Assembly (NCBI RefSeq): GCF_000224145.3
Contig: NC_020166.2
Coordinates: forward strand, 2,535,150 to 2,599,149
Direction of reading: 5' to 3'
DNA from: Ciona intestinalis
Lineage: Eukaryota; Chordata; Ascidiacea; Phlebobranchia; Cionidae
Length of the DNA: 64,000 bases
This document shows, one piece after another, positions 46,382-58,677 of the stretch. Both the position numbers and the translations under genes were made by a program. The notes under the pieces are model-generated. The model was given only the letters and a program-made list of their open reading frames with translations. It was not told the DNA's origin and made no database searches. Within the stretch, counting starts at the first letter, position 1. Each line of letters begins with the position of its first letter.

Positions 46382-49300
46382 CTATTTTATAACTACTGCA
46401 TTTACAATTCTGCCTTTAGGAATGCTTTTAACTGAGTCACTTCTTGGAGGCAATTGAAGCAAAACGTCTGCTTCCACCATGGACATTAAGCGACTTATAA
46501 TCTGCCGACCTGTAACGTCTGCCCATGGGACCATACCATCTCCCTCCCACCTTATAGTGGCTCTCTGATATTCTTGCAGCTTGCCGAGGAAAATTTCAGC
46601 GGACACCTTGAAGTTGGGTCGGGGTGTTTAGAGTTTTATTGGGAGTTTTTGTTGATAATGAGTAAACATAAATTGCTTGTTGCTTGTCTGATAGGTGTAG
46701 CGACCACGCTTATTTTCAAATATGAATGTGAATGAATGAATGCAACTTACTTTATCCTCGCATGGCCNNNNNNNNNNNNNNNNNNNNNNNNNNNNNNNNN
46801 NNNNNNNNNNNNNNNNNCCTTAAACCCATTACCTGTGGGTAACAGGCAGGCGCGCTAACCACTATGCCACGGCGCCAATTAAATGTAAACATGTTTTTAA
46901 CTGTAAGCGTGTTTTATAAACTGTTGTTTTGTTGCCATTAGTATACTAAAAATTCAGTAAACTAGGAAATTTAAAAAAATCTCAAGAAATTAAAAAAAAA
47001 TCAAACATGATTTTTATCCATTAACTTGTATGACAGAAAAATATTACAAATACTGACATACTGTATATACACTGTTTATTTTATAGAAAAATATAACAAA
47101 TATAAATTGTATTGTCTGTATAAATAGTAAATACTTTTTTTTTACTGCTGTATTTTGCTTAGAAAATTCAGTAAACATTTAAAAACCTGATTTTTATCCA
47201 TACCTTAACTTTGCCACGGCGCCAATTAAATGTAAACATGTTTTTAACTGTAAGCGTGTTTTAACAACTGTTGTTTTGTTGCCATTAGTATACTAAAAAT
47301 TCAGTAAACTAGGAAATTTATTTACAAAACCTGATTTTTATCCATACCTTAACCTGTATAACAGGCAATTTTGGTGATTCTGAGCCCGCCATTCTACGCA
47401 GACAAGGTAACACAAGGATGTAATATGCTACTATGGCTGGAACAGGATTTCCTACAGGGTAGTTAGGATTTATAACAAAGAATTTTAAATGTAAAAAATA
47501 TATGAAAAATTTGAAATGAAAGCACTAAATAACTAATGGAGTATTTGAAGTTGTTAAAAAATTTTGATTTAAATACAAAGAAAATACAAAATGTTTTGTA
47601 AGTATTTTGGAAATATATATTAAAAGAAACTTAGCAACTAAAAAATTAAGAAAAGTTTAATATCATACCACCGAATAAAATTTTAGGAGTTGTTTTGTAA
47701 TTTTTCGACAAAAATACATAGAAATTAGTATTTAAATGTATAAAAAATATGAGACACCAACAATTACAACTATGACTTACCCGGTAAAGAGAAAATCACT
47801 TTCTTTCCTCGCTGAGTTTCGATTGTTGAGAAGGATGTTGGTGCCCTGTTAATAAGATGTCTATGTTAGTCAACTTAAATGTGATTGCTTCAATAGAATG
47901 CTCATTTTAGTAATAAAAAAATCATATAAAACATGATATTATTTTCTTATATTCTGCTCAACACATGTTAGAAAAATGTTAAAATTTTTTCCAAATTTTA
48001 GACAATTTCTGAGTAAAAAACACTTCCAAAAATTGTCACAGTATAAAAATACCAAAAAAAGTTGTTGCAGTAAAAAAATTGGGGGCAGAAAAAAACACCC
48101 AAAAAAGTGGCGCAGAACAAAAAAACAAAAAATTTGGTGCAGAAAAAAACACCAAAAAACGTTGGCGCAGTAAAAAAATACCAAATTAGGACCTACCCTG
48201 GTTTCACGGAAACGCGGCCATAATGTATTTTAGCTCCCATGTCTTGTAGTAAGGACTTGATTGTATCATTTTCACCAATAGATGCACACCCAGTGATAAT
48301 AACAGCATCAGCTGATGGAAATTAAAATTAAGTTGTTTTGGCAGAAAATTAAGTTGTTTTGGCAGAAAATTAAGTTGTTTTGGCAGATTTTATTATGTTT
48401 TGTAGGGTAAGCATGACGCTGAGTGTATATAGTAGGGTGGGGTAAGGTGGAACACCTTTTCATTCTATTTTTCCGTCCCATATGGTAGTAAACACAGAAC
48501 ATTCAAAGAATTATAAAACTGTATCCTCACGACTTTCATGGCTTAAACACGATTACTATATTTGGATATTATGTGCTAAATCAAAACCACATAAGTAAAC
48601 ACTAAACATGCAGGCGATTAATTATAAAAACCTTTTTGTTTTATGTTATGTATGACTGATAATTTAGACAATCCATTAGTGCCCACTGGGTTGGAGCAAT
48701 TGCCGTTAAGTGTCTTACACAACGACACATACTTGCACAAAAAAAGCTCTTTAAACCAAAACTTACCATTCTTATAGGCAGTCTTAATAGATTCCCGTAC
48801 AACATCTGGCTTATTGCAAACCAAGCCCGCATCTAGTGTAGGAAAACCTGCTTTGTGCAGTGCGAGTAACAAAGTAATACGATTTGTGTCTCTTGCCTCC
48901 CCAGGAGATAATTCAACTTTGTTTGGTTCTGTAAGCTAAAATATACCTTTTTAGAAGTTGCTAAACTGTGCCTATCTTGACGATGTTAACAAAATTATTT
49001 CCACATTCGTCACTTAAGAGATAAGTGCATAAGAAATTAAACGTGATAAATTACAAGAATTTGTTTTTTTTCTTGTGCTGATAATTGTATTTAATTAAAA
49101 ACTGATGACAGCGTTTTTGGCGAAATATATATTTTTATTTAACAATTGGTTGGTTTAAATTAACCATAGTGTCCTGTTATTTAAATTTAGATTATTCAGG
49201 TGTTTCAATATAGCATAAGAAATAGTCATTGAAACACTTAAATAAAGTACCCTTATCAGGGTTTCTGTAAATGGTAGATAGTATAACTCAGAACCAATCC

Positions 49301-52300
49301 ACCGTGTGGGGCTTGTTAGTGACGTCATATTTGTTTACTTAATTTAAAAAACTTTGCAAAGCTTACACGGTTATGTTAAATACCTATTTTAATTAAAAAA
49401 TTAACCAGTTAAGAGGTAACAGTTTTATGTATAAAAGGTTTTATGTGCTTGTGGCCATTATGACGTCACCAACAAGTAGAAATTAAAACAGAAAAGTATA
49501 AATTAAAACAGACATTTAAATTCCGCACCGCAGTTAAAAAAAGCTCTAAAACTGTGAAAGGTTATTAACTATTTAATGACAGCCTTTTACGGTAAAAAAA
49601 AACAAAATTTATAGCCCAATATAAAGATTAATATAGCCTACCTCGTTTCCAATAGACATGACAGCAACTGTTGGTAGACGGTGGACACTGACAGTTAAAA
49701 CACCAGCTACAGCAAGAAGCCCCGTCTCAACATGACCAAGCTTTGTGCCAGCTTTTAAAATGACTTCCCCTTTCATAAGGTCGCTGCCAATAGCTCGAAT
49801 ATGCGAGCCTGGTGTTTTAGCTTCAAGCATTCGTACAACTAGTTCAGATTCTCCCTGTAAACATAGTTAGGGTTTAAAACGTGGGTGGCAGAACGTGAAT
49901 AGTACTGAAGGTGATGTGTTAAAATATGTGTTAAAAAGTGTTTGTGTATGTGTTAAAAAAAGGTTGGGTGACATTTAGCTACATTAATCAAAGATGTTAC
50001 GTATGTATAACTAAATTTTAACATTGTCACCCAAAATTTTACTAAAAAATTAAAAAATGTGATAATTATGTTAAAGTTATAACAAAAAAATTTAAAGAGA
50101 AATTTATCTTTTAAAATTACATACATGTACTAATATTTAAAACCTAAAACATAAAACATTTCACATTTTTTTTAACAAAATTTACTAATAATTTAAAAAA
50201 TGTGACTTTTAAAAATTAAAATAAAAAATATAAAAAATTTTAAAAATCTGAATAAAAATTAAAAAAAAAAACATTTCTGTCACCACCAGTGAAAACCTAC
50301 AACATAAAACATTCCAGAAACTTGACTAACATTGTCGTCTTCCTCAATTACCATTGTTTCTTCGACAGGAACAACTGCATTAGATCCTGGGGGCAAGACG
50401 GAACCAGTTCGAACTCGTATTGCTTTCCCGAGGGTTAGGTATGAGTTCTCTGCATTTGCTCCGAGAATTTCTAAATCTCCTGGTGTGTCAGAAGCTGTAT
50501 GTGGGGTTTTAAGAGTAATGATAAAAAAGGAGTCTATTTAATTTTTTTTTATTACAGAAAATAATATTTTTATATTGAAAAAATATATTTTGGGGCAATG
50601 AAATTCTGGCCTAAATCCTTTTTTTTATAATGAAAATGATACTTTTTATTTTACAAATAGGTAGGAGACACAAACATTAAAAAAAAAAAGTTACCCAAAT
50701 TATATTTTTTTATTATTATGTATGGGATCCTTTTCCTTAAGGATCTGTGATAAGGGCCAGATTTGGCTTATTACCAAACCGAAAGTATTTACAACAGAGA
50801 ACCGACATACCAATTACAGCATAGCCATCAAGTATTACAGTTGGGCAAGAAGGAACAGATTCTTTCGCATTTACATCTTCAAATAAGTAGTGTTCATATG
50901 CATCTAAAAGGAAAGACTAGATATTTTAACATAAAACTACAAATATATGCATATAACAAAAAAAATGAAAACGATGTATTCAAACTTGAACTAGAATCTA
51001 GGAAAGTAAAACCTATGTAGTTAAATTCGAACTATACAGATAAACAAAATAAGATGTATATATATAAATATAGTAGAGCGGGGAAAGACGGGACAGCTTT
51101 AGCACATAATACCCAAATATCCTGATTGTGTTTTGAACAATTAACAACGGTCTATGGGAGTCGTGAGGATACGGTTTTATAATTCTTTGCATTTTCTTTG
51201 TTTACTACCAGATGGAATTTGGAAAATAGAATGAAAAGGTGTTTCATCTTTCCCACCCTACTACACATATATATTTATATATATATAAATAAATTTTTCA
51301 ATAACCTTGAAAATATTTTGATGTAAATGGCAGCGGAAATATATTCAATAACATAATGGAGAAAGCCTGGTCCACGTCTACAGGCGGATAAGGTGACACT
51401 CTATTCCGACGAGCCAACTTAAGATTGTCTCCTGCCTCACCTGTGTGTATAAGTGTGGGCAAATTTGATAATTTCAAAAGTAAACCGCCTATATGGAAAA
51501 GCAGAAAATTGACAAAAAAAGTCACAAAATTAACATTTGAATTTGGATTCACAGATGCATTATGTACTGTATGCTATTGAAAAGTTATTGAAATATTAAA
51601 TGGAAATTTCGTAGACAAAAATGAAGTTGTTTTATACAAACCAGTTCAACTAAATTAGGCTTTTCCGCAATCACAGTATTATTTAATAAAGTTCATGATG
51701 TTTTACAAAATATTTAGCTGGATTGTAACAGTGTCAAATCTACCAAACATCTATTTTAACTATTTAAACTAAAAGATAGATGTTTGAAATTTTTAAAGGC
51801 ATTTTGAAGAATATTAACATTTTGATGGCTTTTTTGTGGCAATTTTCTGGCAGAACTGTGAATTTAAAAGATTGCAAATAATATCGAATGTTGTTACCTG
51901 GTTGTTGTGAATTAGTTCTGTTTATGGATGGCGGTTGGCCAACGATTCGCAGCTGAAACAAAATGAAATTTTACATTACACATTATTTAGATAAAAGCAA
52001 AATTATTGGATTAATAAGTTTTGTGAATTCTCCCGTTTTTTGTGACCGAAAAAAGGAAATAAATTTCATTTATTCAAGGACCAATTAACATTATATATAC
52101 CAAAGTTTCACTCCCAAAATTTCATTTAAAATCACTGGAAGTTATAAACTTAAAAGCTGCACAACTTAAAAAAACTCATAAATTCTACTCATAAAAAATC
52201 TCAATAAAAAATATAAAACCTTTTCTTTTTCTGTGAAATAAAATCTTATTATCTTAAAATCATTGGAAATTGTAACTTAAAAACTGCACAATTTAAAAAA

Positions 52301-55300
52301 ACTCATAAATTGTACTCGTTTTTATCTCAATAAAAAATAAAATACCTTTTCTTTCTGTGTTTTTTGTAATGGAGTTGACGATATAATTCCATTGGTCGGT
52401 CTGACAAAGCTATTGTAGCTCGTCTCGTCGCCATTTTCAGAGTTTCGAGATTCCTTTATTAGGTCTACGCAAGTAACAAGGTAGGGGGAGACGGATTCCA
52501 AACATGACTGAAAAATTTTTTGTGGAGAATGAGAAAAACAGCATTGTCATATTAATTTACATGAAAAATCTGTAACACTTGCTGTTCATGCTTAAGGCAT
52601 GTAACTACCACAGAAAACTATAAAGGTTGGCAATTGAATAAAGTGAATCAATAAATAACATGAAAAAAAATTATCAAATAATTTAAAAAAATTCAATAAT
52701 TAACATAGAAAAAAAATTCAATAAATAACATGGAAAAAAAATTAATAAATACCATGGAAAAATTTAATAAAAAATTAAATGGAAAAAACAACCCATTTTT
52801 TGTGATAAATATCAATATATCGGTTTCACTTAAATAACGCTGAAACTTAAAAGTCTCTAGCAATAAAGTGTAAAAAACACTAAAATGGCATGAACTACCA
52901 TATACTTAAATTAGTGACCTTCAAATATCCCGAAAAAGTTTTATAATAAACAAAGGCAAATTGACAACAAACGATTGTAAATTACTCCAGACCTGCGGTT
53001 ATAAAAAGAACTTCATTCAAAAAATGAAAATACAAACTAAATGCACACTTTGGGTAAACAGTTTAAAAAGCTGATTTCTTACAAAGGTGACTGTAGTGTT
53101 TTTTGATCCACCATTATATTACTTGTGTTTGGTAACTGCATTCTTTATTTAAAACCAATATCTCATGTTTATTAATAATATACGATAAAAAAAACACTGA
53201 AATAAAGCAGACTTTTCTTAGCTAGAATAATTACATTTACAAAGTACCATAGTAAGTTTTTGGAGTCAGAATCATGTTTTTTACCTTTAGCAATCCTGGA
53301 GAGCTTGGTAAGTTGATTATCAAAACTTCCTTTTTCACTCCACAAATTCCTCTGCAATTTAAATTGATTTGAGTTTAAAACCTAATTATTACAATGCAGT
53401 TATTAGCAAAGCTATGACAGAAAGTTAATATGTTTCAAACAGAAGTGTTTTATCTTGAAAGTTTAATTAGTAAATTATACATTTAGAAATATATATACAT
53501 CTTTACAAGGTGTCTTTCAATTAATTAATTTTACACCACCAAGTTCATATACTAATNNNNNNNNNNNNNNNNNNNNNNNNNNNNNNNNNNNNNNNNNNNN
53601 NNNNNNNNNNNNNNNNNNNNNNNNNNNNNNNNNNNNNNNNNNNNNNNNNNNNNNNNNNNNNNNNNNNNNNNNNNNNNNNNNCTGTTTATTTAAACTAAAC
53701 TTAGGCTTTATTTAACATAACGTAACTACGACCTTAAACAAATAGAATATTAGATATAGATTAAAATAACAACGGAAATGATATCACTAAACTCAGTAAG
53801 CTAATTCAAACAGTAACACTGCAACTGAAAGACGGGAGTTAACACAAATGGTGAAACGTGGCGAACAAAAGAAGGAACACACGAAAGTAATTATTAGCGG
53901 CGCGCGCCGCACACAGTGTTGCCGTTTGTGGAATGCTTCACAGTCTCCATTGTAAAAGATAGGCGCATAGTGATTTTAGGACGATTTTGCTGTTTTTTTT
54001 AAACTACACAAACTATTCAAGTTTATCTTTCCTGCCCATTAAGGCTGTCAATAAAAAATACCCCAATGGAATTTTCCAGTTAAAATTAAGGCAAACTGCC
54101 ATAAAAACTAAAACATTTTTTGCAGGTGGGGTGGAGTCTGTAGTTTCTAGCCCATTTCCCAGATCAATATACCCTTGCACTTTCTTCCCATCCCAGACAG
54201 TATGCTTTTTAATAGCCATTTCATCGATCATGAGCGAACAAATTATCTTTTGAGATGAGGAAACAGAATCGCATTTTAACTTAATTGCAGTAAAAGCGGG
54301 GGTTGTAAAACCAGGGTCAGCATTAACATTGCCATACCATCGGCGAATAGTGGCATGATGTGGTGATGTACCAGGGAAAGTCTTCCTAACATATTCATAT
54401 GCCTTCCAGGAATAGAACTGTAAAGTCAGTGCAAAAGTTGTCAATTGTGGTGGAAATCTGTGGCCTTTTCCAGTTGACTGTTGTGATTGAAAACAAGTAA
54501 AAAACTCGTTAGGTACATCTGCAACAGTTTTCTGCAATACTTCTGCACAGTTTGTGGAAATTAATTGTTTCTTGGACAACTCATTAATAGTTTCTGTTAA
54601 AGTTAAACGTTTAGCCATTAAACGGGTGTTATGTTGCCTCAGCTTCCTAACCCGGTCTTTCATTCTTTCCAAAGCAGCTAAATTATTGTGGAACTTCTTT
54701 TTGTATTCAGACATAGATGACACACCATAGGAGTGGTCAAGAAGGTGGCAGGAGTTTTTTGCAGGTGGAGGTTTGCGATCATCAGATGAGAACCAACTAC
54801 CCGCTCCGTTGATCTCACTTTAGGCATTTTTCGACCTGTTTGGCATTTCTAATCACATGTATGACTGTGGTGAGTGGTTTGAATACAGAAATCAAATTTA
54901 TACCAAACTATACAAACCAACCTCTTTTAAGTGCTTGCCGAACTTTTTAAACCTTCTAGGTACAGCATTAGGCTTTATCCGAACATTACCTTTTAAACGG
55001 TTGATGTCTCTTTCATAGAAATGTTCTGAGCATATGACGGATGAGTCTGATATTTTTAAGTTCTCTCGCCGTATTTTTACTTCCCATTTTTTTCTACGCT
55101 GCTTGTCTTTTGGGAAACTAAAACCCAAAAGTAATATATACAATTGGCTAGCTGTCAAAAGTATATTCAATATAACATATGTTTTGTTTGGGCTAACTTT
55201 AAAAAGTGAAATGTTTGGTGTATGAATGCCTTTTAAACAAATATATCTTTCCAAACATACAAAACCAAACTCAGGAATAAAATAAATTTTCCTTGGTAAG

Positions 55301-58038
55301 CTATTTTATACCAATCTTGATTCTGTACGATATACTGATACTGATTTCTCAACAATAATACTCTGTTGAAACTGTTAATGTATTATCTTTTTAGCTAAAT
55401 TAAAACTTAACATTGGTTTAACTGTTAAACTGTGCATCACACTAGGCTAGAATAGTTCTACACTTAACCAACTCAAAAGAAACCTGTGGAATGTTCGAGG
55501 ATACTTCTTTTTAATTTCAGACTCTTCGTCATCACTGCCTGAACTATTTGATCTGGGTTGGCTTTTAGAAAACTTTCTCTTATTGCAGCCAAAAGCAATA
55601 CACTGTTGACCTCTTTGGGGTCTATTCTCGGACATAGCCTAGAAATACTTGATAATACTCAAATATGAATTCAAAAGCTATTGAATGTCAGATTATTAAA
55701 AATTTGGCGCTAGTAAAGAATCCTCCCCCTGCGTTATCTGCTAACCGTTAAACATACAAACAACCAATAACCCGTATAGGCAATAAACTCTAACTGACCA
55801 CTAACCTCTGCCTCCTTACTACCAACCTCCAACATTTTCCACTTATTTAATCTAACACGTTACGTTTTGGAGGATTCTACATTTGTACCCATATAATATA
55901 CACAATTCTGACAGTGTTGGGCAATTAAAAAAGTATTTAACACAACTTTATTAAACAAACGCAAAGCTTGTTATATATATATATATATGTGAAAAAAACA
56001 TTTTTGTACGTATACCTGTGATTTAAGTCAGAAAATGAAAGAAAAACTACATACGCGCCATAGATTCCATTGCCTGCAATAGTAAAACGGGAACGACCTG
56101 CGGTCACGTGACCCTTAAAACCCAGTATATCAGCTCTCTCCTTTCGCGACATTGGAGATGCGCGTTCTATTCTTTTTTATTTTTGTGGTCTGACCTTGTT
56201 GGTCATTCATTCTAAACATGTGCTTGTGTTGTGAGATGCTCTTAATAAACTTAACTACTGACTTAACACATAACAGGTAAACAATACAATATGTATACCT
56301 CATTGAGTTGAGGACTTGAGGTAAAGCCAAAGTAATGTATGTCACATTTTTCAAAAGTGTCTTTTTTACAAAATTTTATGCTGTTGGACATAACACATAA
56401 GACACACTTTGGCACTGTTTAAGCAAAACTCAAAATGTAACATGAACTACTTTGGTTTTACCTCAACGATATATACAAGAAAAAGCTGTTATCCTATGTA
56501 CACCTGAACAGCACACCAGTAGAATTGTTGCTTAAGCATTTGGTTGTAATAAATGCTGAGATCCCTGGTAAGTCTTTATCAACAACATCTTTTGTGACTT
56601 CCGGGACGACATCTGTTGCTTCAATGCCGGTACCACCACTCGTGATTATTAAACTTAACCCAAAATTTGTGGTCCATGTGAATAAAGTTTCCTGAGAATG
56701 GAAAACGAAAAGCGTTTAGAAAAGTCCCGCGCACAGTTGGTTAGCACGCCTGCCTTTAACCCAGAGGTAATGGGTTCAAGGCTTGCCATCGCTATTATTG
56801 AGCATAGGGCGTATATAGTTGAATTATAACAATGGTGTTATATAAGCCACTAATTAAATTAAATGTCTAAACACAAATTTAGTTTACCTTAATTTCATTT
56901 GAATCGTAAGAAACAACTTTTTCAATTTTGAGCACAAACTGAAGTCTAAAAGAGTAAAGAAAACAAAAAAAATATTAAATTAATTACACAAACCGAATAC
57001 ACAAATGTAATAAACAAACACACACAAGTTTGCAAGGTATGGCAGTTCCTAGCGAGATCACGAGCGCGCAAGAAGGTTGTTTTTCATTTTCGTGGGTGTT
57101 ATCTCAAAAAATCGGTGTGCAAAGCTTGTACATTTCCCAGCCACGTTAGAGAAACCTACTCATTTTAATGTTTTGTTTTCTCGTTAATTAATTAGCATGC
57201 GTGAGACAAATTATGACATGCATGACCAAAAGTTTGCAAACAAAATCGCTTGTGCATCTGCCATACTCTGCAGGCTGGCACACACATAATTGAAAACAGA
57301 AGTAGTCTACTAAAAAACGATTTAAATTTTTGGCACATTCCCATTTCTACTTATTGCCTACGCCTTATTAATAAAGTTTATTCTCCAAAACAAAAACAGC
57401 AGACAGTTCATTTAAGTATAAGTACCCACAACCCACCCAGACAAACCAAACAATATGTCTTGTATCTGTGCCGATATTCCACTTATCGTTTCTCCTTTTG
57501 AATCATTGCTTACTAAAAAAACATCCATTATGGCTCCAGCCTATAGCATAGGCAGTATAATTTTTACAATAATGGGAAAGACAGTCTTTTAAATTAATAT
57601 TTCTTAACAAAAGCAGTACAAATGACACAAGTTTTATATATATAAGGTAGTCTAACTAATGTAATAAGACATAAAACTAAATTAAATCTCACATTGTATT
57701 TGATAAACATTAAAATTAGAGCTATCATATATGCCCTTAGGCAATCATTACAAATTACACCAGCCACATAAAATCACTATAGAAACTTAATAGGTTTGTA
57801 ATGCATTATAAAAAAAATGTCTAAAAAAATATATATATGTTTATATACCTTTATGTAAAAGTTAATAATAATTTAAAGTAAAAATTCCTAATAAATATAC
57901 ACATGTAAACTTACCAACTAAAAGTCCAACATATGCAACGTTATCATTTTCGGTCAGGCTGCCATTATTAGCGAATGATGTCCCTTGCTTTCCCTCATCT
58001 AGTTTAGCAGTTTTCCGCCAATAACTAGATTCAGACAT
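46382..58038 (-). CDS. GPHN: Gephyrin, MogA-MoeA fusion
   Basis: Molybdenum cofactor enzyme and, in vertebrates, scaffold for glycine and GABA-A receptors. Exons: 57915-58038, 57437-57512, 56888-56945, 56504-56691, 53285-53351, 52346-52507, 51898-51952, 51306-51488, 50811-50903, 50331-50494, 49642-49854, 48767-48935, 48197-48311, 47781-47845, 47348-47451, 46382-46606; phases close, 686 aa (human about 736). The G (MogA) domain is about residues 35-175, with TSGGTG (103-108), DVVPEVTKDV and LIINLP. A short linker (about 175-265) replaces the long vertebrate one. The E (MoeA) domain runs from about 268: ARRNRVSPYPPVDVDQAF, LDGYA, GHVETGLLAVAGV, MSIGNE, LPGNPVPA. Divergence is high: the usual DRSG is ETISG, and the MoeA loop TSGGVSxGExD is TGCASIGEND, one residue shorter. 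The start is the ATG at 58038; the frame is open a little upstream without ATG. Intron 4 carries the THAP transposase. Confidence 0.93.
46728..46877 (-). mobile_element. SINE with assembly gap inside
   Basis: GAATGAATGAATGCAACTTA at the tail side, then 50 N (46768-46817), then ACCCATTACCTGTGGGTAAC and the complement of the tRNA head GCGCTAACCACTATGCCACG. Confidence 0.85.
46768..46817. other. Assembly gap (50 N)
   Basis: Falls inside a SINE, as expected where repeats break assembly. Confidence 1.
48012..48190. repeat. A-rich tandem repeat
   Basis: Irregular units around GCAGTAAAAAAAT, ACACCAAAAAA and GGTGCAGAAAAAAACACC, roughly 30-35 bp, running up to the 3' edge of GPHN exon 13. Open frames here are shadows. 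Confidence 0.65.
48324..48386. repeat. 21 bp unit repeated three times
   Basis: AAATTAAGTTGTTTTGGCAG occurs three times in perfect head-to-tail copies with one extra A. It is a minisatellite in a GPHN intron, not a CRISPR: there are no spacers. Confidence 0.9.
48430..48581 (+). mobile_element. MITE, family A, right end missing
   Basis: GTAGGGTGGGGTAAGGTGGA at left, keeps GGATATTATGTGCTAAA but not the right inverted end. Confidence 0.8.
48638..48740 (-). mobile_element. SINE core fragment
   Basis: TTTTATGTTATGTATGACTG, CATTAGTGCCCACTGGGTTG and GCCGTTAAGTGTCTTACA; 27 bases from GPHN exon 12. Confidence 0.8.
51071..51263 (-). mobile_element. MITE, family A, intact
   Basis: GTAGAGCGGGGAAAGACGGG left, TTCATCTTTCCCACCCTACT right; GPHN intron between exons 8 and 9. 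Confidence 0.88.
53557..53681. other. Assembly gap (125 N)
   Basis: In GPHN intron 4; may hide the 3' end of the THAP transposon. Confidence 1.
53897..53910. other. GC-only palindrome
   Basis: GCGGCGCGCGCCGC is a perfect 14 bp palindrome in an AT-rich intron, 100 bp past the end of the transposase frame. Role unknown. Confidence 0.6.
54013..55635 (-). CDS. THAP9-like P-element transposase, truncated
   Basis: Transposase of a P-type DNA transposon, homologous to vertebrate THAP9. Exons 55484-55635, 54922-55117 and 54013-54813 fit in phase and give 382 aa. The N-terminal THAP zinc finger spans the first two exons: Cys12-x4-Cys17 (QCIAFGCNK), then Trp (KKWEVK) and Cys-x2-His (ICSEHF), with the AVP motif in NAVPRRF. 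A leucine-rich coil follows (LERMKDRVRKLRQHNTRL), then the RNase H-like region: FALTLQFYSWKAYEYVRKTF, HHATIRRWY, CSLMIDEMAIKKH and VFMAVCLNFNWKIPLGYF. The frame stops at GRKDKLE, so the GTP-binding insertion and C-terminal catalytic residues of full THAP9 are absent. The missing part may be lost, in the gap at 53557, or on unseen exons. It lies in GPHN intron 4, on the same strand. Exon 3's acceptor (GTGAG/ATC) is weak. Frames are otherwise open, so the copy is fairly young. Confidence 0.9.
55708..55891. mobile_element. MITE C second copy, right end decayed
   Basis: Starts GGCGCTAGTAAAGAATCC, one mismatch from the inverse of the 42536 end. The interior shares GCTAACC and CCAACCTC with that copy; the right end GGATTCTACATTTGTACC matches the terminal repeat at 13 of 18 bases. 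No flanking duplication is clear. It lies 73 bp upstream of the THAP transposase start. Confidence 0.7.
56724..56812 (+). mobile_element. SINE head fragment
   Basis: GCGCACAGTTGGTTAGCACG, CCCAGAGGTAATGGGTTCAA and GGCTTGCCATCGCTA, forward sense, in GPHN intron 3, 33 bases from exon 4. Confidence 0.7.
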
Positions 58039-58677
58039 CCCCGTGAACAAAAAGAAATTGAAACTCCAACGTCGTGCCTAATTCGCGTACTGACAAAACC
58101 TCCGCGTAGCCAAAAATCTAATTTGCCGCTGGGCATTACATTTTCGTGGAAACACTGCTTTCAACGAATTTTGGCGGATTTTTTTCTTTTAAAGTCATAG
58201 TAGGCCAGCATTACCCGTGCAATCCCCTCTTGAACTAACGTTTTTAAAACTAAAATGCCGCCAGTTACTACTTTATCAGAGGGACTTCATACGGTAACAT
58301 TGCCAAGCAGCACACATACAGGATTGTAAACAAATCATATTAAGTACCGCACGGGGGTTTTAATTTTTGCCACACACCGAGTCAAGAGTCCCATACCTAC
58401 CGTCCCCAAAAGGCAGAGCGTAAAAAATTCACGCCACTACAATGCTTTTTGATGTTTTTGCAAAACCCAAGAAGCAAGAATCGCATATATACTATTCCAC
58501 CATGTATACCGCTCGCTCGTGTAGAAACAGACAGAAGTAAAAAGTTCGTCTTGCAACCATTGTTTATTTACATCTCCTCCAAAAAGCAATCATTAAGCTA
58601 TCTACTGAGCGTTTATATAAATTGTGAACACAATAGCGTTTGTGTTACTGTTAACAGAAAATAAAATTATTCAACCT

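Larger units (their letters stand above)
46690..47290. repeat. Repeat X with SINE inserted and partly duplicated
   Basis: Repeat X (GTGTAGCGACCACGCTTATT) is split by a SINE at 46728-46877, then resumes AATTAAATGTAAACATG. About 346 bp later, 47214-47300 repeats the SINE end (GCCACGGCGCC), repeat X and its right flank (ACTAAAAATTCAGTAAACTA), so a tandem duplication followed the insertion. GPHN last intron. Confidence 0.8.

Noticed and set aside
48324-48386. CRISPR-like short repeat
   Set aside because: Three head-to-tail 21 bp units with no spacers in a eukaryotic intron: a minisatellite.
55937-56160. Frame with SPMSRKERADILGFKGHV as a gephyrin exon
   Set aside because: It lies between GPHN exons 4 and 5, but exon 4 (ending TGVLF) joins exon 5 (GICGVKKEVLIINLP) directly in phase and matches the family; adding this segment would insert non-family sequence.
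56290-56354. Short minus-strand frame TLALPQVLNSM as a gephyrin exon
   Set aside because: No family match and not needed for phase.
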